64,000 nt of DNA, taken from the NCBI GenBank assembly GCA_028047635.1, contig JAOFXR010000011.1, positions 1 to 64,000 of the forward strand. The letters run 5' to 3'. Each line of letters starts with the position of its first letter. The stretch's first letter is position 1. This document shows positions 26,386-34,444 of the stretch, one piece after another. Below the pieces are notes generated by a model that saw only the letters and a program-made list of their open reading frames with translations, was not told where the DNA came from and did not search any database. The translations under genes and the position numbers were made by a program. This DNA comes from Verrucomicrobiales bacterium. GTDB taxonomy: Bacteria > Verrucomicrobiota > Verrucomicrobiia > Verrucomicrobiales > DEV007.

Positions 26386-29028
26386 TTAAGCGCCTGTCTG
26401 TGAAGCACCTGCTGCGTCGATCTTGGACTGCTCGGTGTCAAGGACCTCACGACGGAGGTTGGTTCCAGACTTCCGTGCCCACCAGAGCACGATCGGTGCA
26501 GCGATGAAAATCGAAGAGTAAGTTCCCACGATGACACCAATGATTAGTGTTTCCGCGAAGTTTCTGAGGCCGGGGCCTCCGAAAAGGAAAAGCACCGTGA
26601 CGGTGATCAAGGTTGTCACACTGGTGAGCAAGGTCCGCGCGAGCGTCTTGTTTAGTGCGTAGTTCATGATGTCTTTCACATCTCCACGCTTCGTCGCGAG
26701 ACCTTCACGAACCCGGTCGAAGACGACGATGGTATCGTTGATCGAGTAACCGGCAATGGTAAGGAAAGCACCGACAGTTATGAGTGTGAACTCCTGTCCA
26801 AGAATCGTTGTGATTCCTGCGACGACGATGAGGTCGTGGAACAAGGCGGCAATCGCTCCTAGGGCGAAAGCGAACTCGAAGCGCAGGGTGACATAAATCA
26901 AGATGGCAACAATACCAATAAGGAGTGCGATACCGGAAGAAGTCAGCATGGCCTCACCGACCGCTGAACCGACTGAGCTAATCGTCGTGTCTTTCAGTTC
27001 TACTTTGAGATCTTTCTCAATCTCCGCAAGAATCTGTGGTGCCGTATTGTCAGGCGAACGGACGAGGAAGAATTCTCCCTCCGAGCCAACAGGTTGCTGC
27101 TGCTGAACGAGTGGCTCTCCTCCCAAGTCGAGATCAGCGACGGCATCTTTGATGCCTTGCTTTGAAAGTCCTTCCGTCGACTGAATCGTGATCGAGTCTC
27201 CGCCTTTCAGCTCAACACCGCGTGGGTCCACTGAGGGAACGATGATGAGCGATGCGACCATGGCGATCACTGAAACAACGAGACAGATTTTCCGCTTTCC
27301 GAGAAAGTCGATGATCTTGTCAGGAATCAAATTCATGAAGCTGACTTTCTTGAGAAAGCCGTTTTCTTTTCCAACGCCTGTTGCCCATGTGAAGCAAACG
27401 CGTGTCACGAGAAGTGAGGAGAAGAGAGTCGCGAAAATACCAATGATGAGCGTGATCGCGAAGCCTTTGACGGTTCCTGCAGCGAGCGAGTAGAGAATGA
27501 TCGCGGTGATCAAGGTCGTAATGTTCGCATCGATAATCGCTGAGAAAGCTTTCTCGTAAGCCGTGTCGATTGCGGAGCGAAGGGATTTCCCTTCAGCGAG
27601 TTCTTCACGAAGGCGCTCGTAGATGAGCACGTTCGCATCAATCGCGACACCAATCGTGAGAATGATACCCGCGATGCCAGGAAGGGTCAGAGTGAACTGG
27701 AACAGCGCCATCGTTCCGAAGATAATCGCGATGCTGATACAAAGACCAAGTAGAGCGAGAATACCGGAAAAGCGGTAGTAAATGACGATGAAGAGAAGGG
27801 TGAGACAAAGACCGGCTACACCAGCGAGAATACCTTGTTTTACCGTCGCGGCGCCCATCGTGGGAGAGATGAAGTTTGAGTATTCGATGTTGATCGGATT
27901 CTCGAGGGGATTCTCCAGCGCGGAGGCAAGGTTCTGGGCCTCTTCCTGAGTGAAGCGACCGGTGATCTGGAAATTGTCAGTGAGCGTGCTCTGAATCGTC
28001 GGGGCAGAGAGGATGATGTCATCCATGATGATAGACATCGGCTCTTTGAGGTGCTCGCTGGAGAGGGCACCCATAATTTTTGCACCTTCACTGTCGAGAG
28101 AAACCGAGATGGAGTGTCCGGAGCCGCCATAGATGTAATTGGCGCTCGTGACATACTTACCCTTCATGTCACGCTTGATTTTGACCAATCCGTAGCGTGT
28201 CGGAAGCGGTTCGCCTTCTTCCGTGAATTCCTCTTTGAAAGGGATCGCTTCGTAGCCGGGGATGACCTGAGCACCGCTCTGGACCTGCCCCGCCATGGCG
28301 TTGCTCTGTGGGTGCAGGATTGAAAATTCAAGTCTCGCGACTTTCTCGAGGACCGCTTCGATTTCTTTCAGTTTCTCCTTACCAACACCGGGCATTTGGA
28401 GAAAAATACCGTCCTCACCGGAAGGCGCGAGGATCACCTCACTGGTTCCAAGGTCATTGAGACGCTTGGAAAGCACTTCGATGACCTGCTGCTGAGAGTC
28501 GGCATCGATCGTCTTTTCTGCAGTAGATTCAATTTTGATCTGCATGGAGACACCGCCTTGAAGCTCGATGCCTTTTTCCATTCCCAGTGTGGAGTAAAGC
28601 CACACGCAGAGGGCCGTCACGCCAATCGCGAGGACGGTTCCGATCATGCGTTTCCGCTTCTGGATTTCCGCTGCGAAATAAGTCACGAAAAGGGCGAGAA
28701 GTCCCAATCCCACGAGAAATACGAGATTGGGGGAGACACCAATCGCTGCTGCGTCCTCTGCTGCAGGGGCTTCAGCTACTTCCGAACCGGGAGCCGGAAC
28801 GGTCTCAACTGCCTCCGTTGCTTTATCTGCTGCCTTATCGACGACTTTCTCGGTCGTATCCGTGACTGCCTTTTCAACTTTAGGTGCTGCCGTGCTGGCA
28901 CCGTCCTTGATGATGGGAGCGCTGCCGGTCTGGTCTGGCTTCGTGATGCCGGAAGCAGAATTAGAAGCGGTTGCTTCGACGCTGACTTCAGCTGCGGTGG
29001 TATCGGCCGTGGTTTCTTGATCTGGCAT
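26386..29028 (-). CDS. secDF: Fused protein translocase subunits SecD and SecF
   Basis: 880 aa, one polypeptide carrying both halves. The SecDF complex uses the proton gradient to help pull exported proteins out of SecYEG. An Ala/Thr/Glu-rich N-terminal extension (1-100) precedes the first membrane helix (about 104-122). The SecD part has GIELQGGVSMQIKIE (P1 domain start), the motif IPGYEAIPF, and IGVAIDANVLIYERLREEL. The SecF half starts near residue 576 (GKRKICLVV), with GGDSITIQ and AGYSINDTIVVFDRVRE. The Asp and Arg of both D-x-N/D-V-x-ER-type motifs are kept. The C-terminus lacks obvious extras. It lies in the yajC-tgt export/tRNA cluster, separated from yajC by the 22-bp repeats. Confidence 0.96.
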   Translation of the reverse strand: MPDQETTADTTAAEVSVEATASNSASGITKPDQTGSAPIIKDGASTAAPKVEKAVTDTTEKVVDKAADKATEAVETVPAPGSEVAEAPAAEDAAAIGVSPNLVFLVGLGLLALFVTYFAAEIQKRKRMIGTVLAIGVTALCVWLYSTLGMEKGIELQGGVSMQIKIESTAEKTIDADSQQQVIEVLSKRLNDLGTSEVILAPSGEDGIFLQMPGVGKEKLKEIEAVLEKVARLEFSILHPQSNAMAGQVQSGAQVIPGYEAIPFKEEFTEEGEPLPTRYGLVKIKRDMKGKYVTSANYIYGGSGHSISVSLDSEGAKIMGALSSEHLKEPMSIIMDDIILSAPTIQSTLTDNFQITGRFTQEEAQNLASALENPLENPINIEYSNFISPTMGAATVKQGILAGVAGLCLTLLFIVIYYRFSGILALLGLCISIAIIFGTMALFQFTLTLPGIAGIILTIGVAIDANVLIYERLREELAEGKSLRSAIDTAYEKAFSAIIDANITTLITAIILYSLAAGTVKGFAITLIIGIFATLFSSLLVTRVCFTWATGVGKENGFLKKVSFMNLIPDKIIDFLGKRKICLVVSVIAMVASLIIVPSVDPRGVELKGGDSITIQSTEGLSKQGIKDAVADLDLGGEPLVQQQQPVGSEGEFFLVRSPDNTAPQILAEIEKDLKVELKDTTISSVGSAVGEAMLTSSGIALLIGIVAILIYVTLRFEFAFALGAIAALFHDLIVVAGITTILGQEFTLITVGAFLTIAGYSINDTIVVFDRVREGLATKRGDVKDIMNYALNKTLARTLLTSVTTLITVTVLFLFGGPGLRNFAETLIIGVIVGTYSSIFIAAPIVLWWARKSGTNLRREVLDTEQSKIDAAGASQTGA

Positions 29029-29070
29029 GGGAATCTTTGGGAAAAAGGGATAAACAGGACGGTGTCGAAA

Positions 29071-29158
29071 CAGGGTTAGGTCATTTACCTAACAGGGTTG
29101 AGTCGATGACTAAACAGGGTGAAGCCGTCGACCTAACAGGGTTGAGTAAAGTAACTAA
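29071..29158. repeat. 22-bp tandem repeat, four units
   Basis: Units begin at 29071, 29093, 29115 and 29137, each 22 bases, with a partial fifth at 29159. The consensus start is CAGGGTTGAGTC and each unit ends with TAA or AAA. Unit 1 contains the inverted repeat TTAGGT-CATTT-ACCTAA, and unit 2 the AGTC-GAT-GACT palindrome. The array lies in the 146-base gap between yajC and secDF, within an apparent operon. Confidence 0.85.
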
Positions 29159-29174
29159 CAAGGGTGCTTTGAAA

Positions 29175-29558
29175 TCAGGAATCGGATTCGTCTGACTCCT
29201 CGTCGGATGAATCGTTGTCAATAGCTTTACTATCTTTCGATGCTTTGCCTCCATTGACAGTCGCAATCGCGCTGCGGTCGAATTTAACGCTCAGGCCGTC
29301 TGCAATCTTAACGGATACGGTTTTGTCAGACTTTCCGGAAACGAGTCCGTGCATTCCGCCAATCGTTACGACTTTGTCGCCCACGCGCAAGTTGTCACGC
29401 ATGACAGCGGCTTCTTTCTGTGCCTTCCGCTGTGGGCGAATGAGCACGAAGTAAAAAAGGCCGAACATGATGAGCATGAGCGGGAGCATTCCGAAGGGGC
29501 TTCCAGCAGCGGCAGCTGGTGCAGCGGCTTCGGCGAGTAGATGGGTGATGTTTGTCAT
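29175..29558 (-). CDS. yajC: Preprotein translocase accessory subunit YajC
   Basis: 127 aa. A short N-terminal Ala-rich segment precedes a single membrane helix with the family pattern FGMLPLMLIMFGLFYFVLIRPQRKAQKE (written in part: PLMLIMFGLFYFVLIRPQRK, about 27-46). The cytoplasmic domain then has LRVGDKVVTIGGMHGLVSGK, also diagnostic. The tail is acidic (DNDSSDEESDESDS). YajC joins SecDF at the translocon. It lies 45 bases downstream of tgt and upstream of secDF, the classical tgt-yajC-secD-secF order. Confidence 0.95.
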   Translation of the reverse strand: MTNITHLLAEAAAPAAAAGSPFGMLPLMLIMFGLFYFVLIRPQRKAQKEAAVMRDNLRVGDKVVTIGGMHGLVSGKSDKTVSVKIADGLSVKFDRSAIATVNGGKASKDSKAIDNDSSDEESDESDS

Positions 29559-29603
29559 GGGTAAAAAAATATATAATTAGACGATAAAAGGACCGAATTT
29601 TCC

Positions 29604-30734
29604 TCACCCTTTACCCTTCGCGGTATAGCGGGTGATGAACTCGGTCTTAAAATCACTAAACGTGCCGGTGTCAATAGCATGCCGGACCTGCTTCATCAAG
29701 TGCAGATAGAAGTAGACGTTGTGTAAAGTGAGAAGACGCAATCCGAGGATTTCATCGTTTTTGATGAGATGTCGCAGATATCCGCGGGAAAAGCCCTCGC
29801 AAAGTGGGTGTGTTTCGCCGGGAGCGGCGAGAGGGATCTGGCTTTTTTTCCACTGAGCGTTCTTCAGGTTGATGGTCCCATCGACGGTATAAGCGGTGCC
29901 GTTTCGAGCGACCCGGGTCGGTAAAACGCAGTCAAACATGTCGATTCCGCGGGAAATCAGTTCGAGAAGCTGGTCTGGCTGACCCAGTCCCATAGCATAG
30001 CGGGGCTTGTTTTCGGGTAGCACCGGAGCTGCGACGTCAGCCGCTTTATACATTTCCGGAACAGGCTCTCCGACGGAGAGTCCTCCGATGGCGTAGCCGT
30101 CAAAATCGAGCCCGACGAGGTCGCGAGCCGCTTTTTCGCGCAGCTCGGCATAGCAGCTGCCCTGAACGATGCCGAAATAATGTTGGCCGGGAGGACGGTT
30201 TGCTTCGATCCACTCGCGAGCGCGAATCGCCCAGCGCTGGGTGAGATCGAGCGAGTTCGCCGCATAGTCCCGTTCGCAGGGGTAGGGCGGGCATTCGTCG
30301 AGGATCATGCAGATATCGCTACCGATGGAGCGCTGAATCTCGAGGACTGATTCCGGAGTCAGCATGTGTTTGCTACCGTCAATATGACTTTGAAAACGAA
30401 CGCCTTCTTCGGTGATCTTGCGAAGCTTTGCGAGAGAGAACACCTGGTAGCCACCTGAATCGGTGAGAATCGGACGGTCCCACTGCATGAAATTATGAAG
30501 TCCACCGAACTCGTCAAGAACGTCTGTTCCGGGGCGAAGATTGAGATGGTAAGTGTTCCCGAGGATGATTCGGCAATCGAGCGACGGGTCAGTGAGTTCA
30601 GTCGAATGGACTGATTTCACGGTTCCGCGGGTTCCCACCGGCATAAAAGTGGGCGTTTCGACCTCTCCATGAGCGAGCACCATGCGACCGCGTCGGGCAG
30701 CTGTGTGGGTGTCGGTTTTGAGAAGAGTGAACAT
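29604..30734 (-). CDS. tgt: tRNA-guanine transglycosylase with altered zinc ligands
   Basis: 376 aa. Exchanges guanine-34 for the queuosine precursor preQ1 in tRNAs with GUN anticodons, such as the tRNA-Asp encoded in this window. Catalytic regions are intact: ILTDSGGYQVFSL with the first Asp, VRFQSHIDGS, and FDCVLPTRVARNGTA with the second Asp. The zinc site normally reads C-x-C-x2-C with a distal His. Here the equivalent stretch is ETHPLCEGFSRGYLRHL, so two Cys appear replaced by Glu and His while the third Cys and the distal His (TLHN) are kept. This variant could still bind metal. First gene of the tgt-yajC-secDF operon. Confidence 0.95.
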   Translation of the reverse strand: MFTLLKTDTHTAARRGRMVLAHGEVETPTFMPVGTRGTVKSVHSTELTDPSLDCRIILGNTYHLNLRPGTDVLDEFGGLHNFMQWDRPILTDSGGYQVFSLAKLRKITEEGVRFQSHIDGSKHMLTPESVLEIQRSIGSDICMILDECPPYPCERDYAANSLDLTQRWAIRAREWIEANRPPGQHYFGIVQGSCYAELREKAARDLVGLDFDGYAIGGLSVGEPVPEMYKAADVAAPVLPENKPRYAMGLGQPDQLLELISRGIDMFDCVLPTRVARNGTAYTVDGTINLKNAQWKKSQIPLAAPGETHPLCEGFSRGYLRHLIKNDEILGLRLLTLHNVYFYLHLMKQVRHAIDTGTFSDFKTEFITRYTAKGKG

Positions 30735-30823
30735 CTTTTAAAAGGTCCGGATTTTCGCGGGCGGAACAGATAAGCGATTTTTAGAAAAATTCCAGTCGGA
30801 GAGGCGGGTATGGGTGGGCGATG

Positions 30824-30851
30824 TTGAAAGTATGGATCGAGTATGTATAAT
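30824..30851 (+). promoter_or_regulatory. Strong sigma-70-like promoter of the VapBC module
   Basis: TTGAAA at 30824-30829 and a perfect TATAAT at 30846-30851 are separated by 16 bases. Transcription would start about 30858, at or next to the ATG at 30859, so the mRNA may be leaderless. No Shine-Dalgarno is seen. Confidence 0.7.
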
Positions 30852-30858
30852 GTATGCT

Positions 30859-31128
30859 ATGAAGATGACATTCAACATTGATGAAGACCTTCTGGAGCGG
30901 GTCATGGATATCACCGAATCGGCGACGAAGACCGATGCAATTCATTATGCTCTTCGAGAAGTGGATCGCAGGGCGCGGCTGATTGAGGTCTTAAAAGAAG
31001 GCAGCGGCATGACACCAGATGAACTGAAAGACTGCTTTGATCCGGCTTCAGACCCAATGCGATTTCGTGTGGTTGCCGAAGAGGATGTCTCGTGGGGCGA
31101 TCCTAAATCAAAGAAAGAATCGAAATGA
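30859..31128 (+). CDS. VapB-type antitoxin
   Basis: 89 aa from the ATG at 30859 (MKMTFNIDEDLLERVMDITESA); alternative in-frame starts lie at 30850 and 30814, but the first of these overlaps the -10 box and the longer one precedes the promoter. The N-terminus fits a DUF2191/ribbon-helix-helix VapB: TFNIDEDLLERVM then TKTDAIHYALREVDRRARL. The C-terminal part (DELKDCFDPASDP...VSWGDPKSKK) would wrap the toxin. It overlaps the PIN toxin gene as ATGA. In related systems the antitoxin represses the shared promoter. Probably mobile in origin. Confidence 0.82.
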   Translation: MKMTFNIDEDLLERVMDITESATKTDAIHYALREVDRRARLIEVLKEGSGMTPDELKDCFDPASDPMRFRVVAEEDVSWGDPKSKKESK

Positions 31129-31517
31129 GTCGCCCTGTCCTAGTCGATAGTAGTTGGTATATTACCTATTTTCGCCAGAGCAAAGATCCTCTTCCTGCTC
31201 TTGCTTTCATTGCCGAAACTCGCGACGTGGCAACCTGTGGGATCGTCAAAGCAGAAGTCGGTAGGGGGTTGAAATCCCCGGAAAAACTAGCACGATACGA
31301 ACGTGCCTGGGAGGTGATGCTCTGCGTCGATTCGGTATACGATCGGTGGGAGGAGACCTTGAAGCTTGTCTGGCAGTTAGATCGAAAAGGCGTCATACTT
31401 CCTGTCCAGGATGTCCACATAGCTGCCTGTGCGATCCACCTGGGTGCCGTCATACTGACTTATGATAAGCATTTCAAAAAAATCCCCGGCCTGGATTCGA
31501 CCGATGTCATTTATTGA
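31125..31517 (+). CDS. VapC-type PIN-domain ribonuclease toxin
   Basis: 130 aa. PIN-domain acidic residues are present: Asp8 in VLVDSSWYI, the Glu in VKAEVGRGL, Asp in VQDVHIAACAI and Asp in ILTYDKHFKKI. Together they can bind the catalytic metals. VapC toxins cleave tRNA or rRNA when freed from VapB. The start codon overlaps the antitoxin stop (ATGA), giving coupled translation. All expected acids are intact, so it is likely active. It is convergent with ppc, with a perfect hairpin between. Confidence 0.9.
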   Translation: MSRPVLVDSSWYITYFRQSKDPLPALAFIAETRDVATCGIVKAEVGRGLKSPEKLARYERAWEVMLCVDSVYDRWEETLKLVWQLDRKGVILPVQDVHIAACAIHLGAVILTYDKHFKKIPGLDSTDVIY

Positions 31518-31557
31518 GATGGCATTCTCACTTTTAAACGATGAACTCTCTGAAGTC

Positions 31558-31577
31558 TGTCGGCAGGGATGCCGACA
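31558..31577. repeat. Perfect hairpin between vapC and ppc
   Basis: TGTCGGCA-GGGA-TGCCGACA, 8-base stem with a GGGA loop, at the convergent gap. The sequence resembles short interspersed palindromes of this group and is followed by ACTACC, like the element at 26350. It may also act as a bidirectional transcription barrier, though no T-run is present. Confidence 0.6.
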
Positions 31578-31598
31578 CAACTACCTAAGGCGTTCTCA

Positions 31599-34319
31599 TT
31601 AACCCGTCGTCCGCAGGCCACTCGCGATCGCGCTGATCGAAAAGATCAGGTCTTTGGTGAGATCGTCGTCTGTTTTTCTCCATTCGCGTAGCAGCTCGAC
31701 TTGTTGCTCGTGCAGAATTCGAAGCGGTCGCTCCCGGATGATCAAGGTTTTCGAGTAACGAGGACGGCGCTCTTCGATAGATCGTGGGAAAAGTTGAGAA
31801 AGGTGCTCTGCGGTGGCGTTCATCTCGGCTTCGATCTTGGTCATGAATTGTTCACGGACTTCTTCATTCTCGACGAGCGATGCGTAAAGCCTCATCAGTT
31901 CGAGATTGGTGCTCATGAGATTCGTCTCGACGCCGGTGAAGACAAAGCGTGCAAGAGTGGACTGACTGATCGTTTCAACAAGCCGGGCGTAGTCATCCGG
32001 TGCTTCATTTTCCAATTTTGCCAATGCTGAGCCAACGCCATACCAGCCAGGTAAATAAAAGCGTGCCTGAGTCCAGCTGAAGACCCACGGGATCGCTCTG
32101 AGGTCGTCCAGTGAAGCAGTGCCGGTTCGACGAGAAGGTCGCGATCCCATGCGGGTCTGCTCCAGTGCATCGATCGGCGTGGCCTGACGGTAGAATTCAA
32201 TGAAGCCTTCGGTTTCCAGCAGCTCGCGGTAGGCATCCTTGCTCCACTCGGCGAGATTTGGCATCAATTCGATACCGGGATCTATTGTCGTGTCGGGCTT
32301 TAAATGACGCGTCGTCGAATGGGCGACACAGGCTTGAAGACTCTCCAAGTGATAGACAGCGTTGTCTGAGTAGGCGTATTTTTTGGCAATCGTTTCACCT
32401 TGCTCGGTCATGCGAAAATCTCCGCTCAGTGAACCGTGTGGCAGGGCGCGCATGAACCAGTTTGTAGGGCCTGCTCCGCGGCTGATTGTGCCACCTCGGC
32501 CGTGGAAGTAGCGAATGCTGACGCCATGTTTTTTACCAATGTCAGTAATGGCAGCCTGTCCTGCGTGAAGTGCCCATTGGCTCGCGAGAATCCCCGCGTC
32601 TTTGTTACTGTCGCTGTATCCCAGCATGACTTGTTGAGACGGTGACTCGGCATTCGTTGACGCAACGAAACTCGCTTTTGTAACCGGATGGCTCAAGTAA
32701 GCATCGAGGATGGCGGCGCCGCCGTTGAGATCGTCTAGTGTCTCTAACAAAGGCACCACTTGGAGCGGGCAGACACGTTCGCCATTGGTGGCGACAACGA
32801 GCCCTGCTTCACGGGCAAAAAGGTGAACGACGAGCAGATCGGAGAGCTGACGGGTCATGCTGACAATGATGGAGCCAAGGCCACCTGAATTTATCTTCCG
32901 GTAATTAAGGAGGACACTGAAGCAGTCCCGAACGGCGTCCGCTTCCGGTCCTGCTTTCTGGTCGATATGAAGAAAGGGCCTCGGGGAGGCTAGCTCATGC
33001 GTGAGAAATTCGACCCGCTTGGCCTCCGGCCAGTTCGCAAAATTAGCGCCGTCCTCGATCTCAGCAGCTTCAAGAAGTTGTGAAGCCGCTTTGTCGTGAA
33101 ATTCGCTGTTCTGCCGAATATCGAGTTCGGCGAGGTGAAAGCCAAAGACCTCCAATTTTCTCAAAAGGGGAGCTACAAAGCGCTCTGCGAGGCGGTTGGC
33201 ACCGATCGCAACGAGTGAATCACTCATTAGTTCAAGATCACTGCGAAATGCTTCAATTGGCGTCTCGGGAAACTGACGCAGTTGGGCGCGGAGGAGATAC
33301 CCTATGGCACGCCACGGTTCGTCAGTATTCCGATCGCGGATGTAAATCCCTTCATCTCCGAGCAAGGTGACCAGCTCGGCGATACGAACGTCGAGAGGAC
33401 TCGGGATGTCGTGCGCAGGGGATGAGACTGTGAGATGAAAAGCGGCATCCGCTAATTCCCGGGAGTAAAGTTTCAGCGCCTGACGTTTCAGTTCCGCGAG
33501 TGTCTGCCGGGTTACGTCGGCAGTGACACCGGGGTGACCGTCGCGATCACCGCCAATCCAAAGACCAAATCGTAATTGCGGCCCACTTCCCGCGTCGGCA
33601 AGCGTCTGTGGATCAAAGCCTGCGTCTTTCCATGCCCAGTCGAGGTGCCCGTGTACGCGCTCGACTGCTTTTGGGAAAACTTCCCTGAGATAGAAAAGTG
33701 CATTACGAAGCTCGCGTTCGACCGTGGGCCGTTCGACATGAATTTCTCCCGTCGTCCAAAGGGCTTCGAGGGCGGCGAGCATGCTTTCCCGTGCGCGCTC
33801 ATGTTCCTGCCGGGTGAATGACGGATCTTCGAGGCGGGAAAGCTGTTGGTAAAGGTCGCGGTGGCGTTCGCGAACGCTGGGCCTTTTCGCTTCAGTCGGG
33901 TGCGCGGTGAAAACGGGTTCAACGCGGACGGCCTGTATTGCTTCCGCGATTTCATTTTCGCTGAACCCGCCCTTTTTGAGTGAGGCGAGGCAGTGAGGCC
34001 AGAGGCCTTTCTCCGCAGTGGAACCGAGGAGCTTTTCGCGCTTGCGCCGCGTATCGAGAGCGACTTGCTCTTCAATCATATCGAGGAGCTGGAATGCGAT
34101 CGAGTAGACCTGAGCTGTATCGCCTGCATCGGAAAGGGGAGGTGCATTTTCCGAACCCGTCAGCCAGGGCAGCGCGGCCGCCATTCCGGGTTTCGCGGTC
34201 GATTCCATGACTTCCTGGAGACAGGAAATGATTTCGTCGATTTCAGTCTCAAGCGACTCGAGACCAGTGTCGATTAATTCGCGAGCGGATGAGTGAGTGT
34301 CGGGATTCGGGGATGCCAT
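31599..34319 (-). CDS. ppc: Phosphoenolpyruvate carboxylase
   Basis: 906 aa, typical length. Fixes bicarbonate on phosphoenolpyruvate to give oxaloacetate, refilling the TCA cycle. Catalytic motifs are intact: VFTAHPTEAKRPSV with the essential His near residue 140, GGDRDGHPG, LDIRQNSEFHD, GYSDSNKDAGILAS, and FHGRGGTISRGAGPT. The C-terminus ends SISAIASGLRTTG; the usual NTG end of the family is close to this. Monocistronic, bounded by a hairpin downstream and 125 bases of non-coding sequence upstream to proA. Confidence 0.96.
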   Translation of the reverse strand: MASPNPDTHSSARELIDTGLESLETEIDEIISCLQEVMESTAKPGMAAALPWLTGSENAPPLSDAGDTAQVYSIAFQLLDMIEEQVALDTRRKREKLLGSTAEKGLWPHCLASLKKGGFSENEIAEAIQAVRVEPVFTAHPTEAKRPSVRERHRDLYQQLSRLEDPSFTRQEHERARESMLAALEALWTTGEIHVERPTVERELRNALFYLREVFPKAVERVHGHLDWAWKDAGFDPQTLADAGSGPQLRFGLWIGGDRDGHPGVTADVTRQTLAELKRQALKLYSRELADAAFHLTVSSPAHDIPSPLDVRIAELVTLLGDEGIYIRDRNTDEPWRAIGYLLRAQLRQFPETPIEAFRSDLELMSDSLVAIGANRLAERFVAPLLRKLEVFGFHLAELDIRQNSEFHDKAASQLLEAAEIEDGANFANWPEAKRVEFLTHELASPRPFLHIDQKAGPEADAVRDCFSVLLNYRKINSGGLGSIIVSMTRQLSDLLVVHLFAREAGLVVATNGERVCPLQVVPLLETLDDLNGGAAILDAYLSHPVTKASFVASTNAESPSQQVMLGYSDSNKDAGILASQWALHAGQAAITDIGKKHGVSIRYFHGRGGTISRGAGPTNWFMRALPHGSLSGDFRMTEQGETIAKKYAYSDNAVYHLESLQACVAHSTTRHLKPDTTIDPGIELMPNLAEWSKDAYRELLETEGFIEFYRQATPIDALEQTRMGSRPSRRTGTASLDDLRAIPWVFSWTQARFYLPGWYGVGSALAKLENEAPDDYARLVETISQSTLARFVFTGVETNLMSTNLELMRLYASLVENEEVREQFMTKIEAEMNATAEHLSQLFPRSIEERRPRYSKTLIIRERPLRILHEQQVELLREWRKTDDDLTKDLIFSISAIASGLRTTG

Positions 34320-34444
34320 GAGGTTTTGAAACTACGCAGCAGGAGCTGCAGCGGTCAAACGACGTCTGAAGCGAAATTTGCGCCAACTAGCTCAGAAATC
34401 GCACCCCGGGAAATTCGGCAGGTGACTTTGCCCGGAGGCAATAT

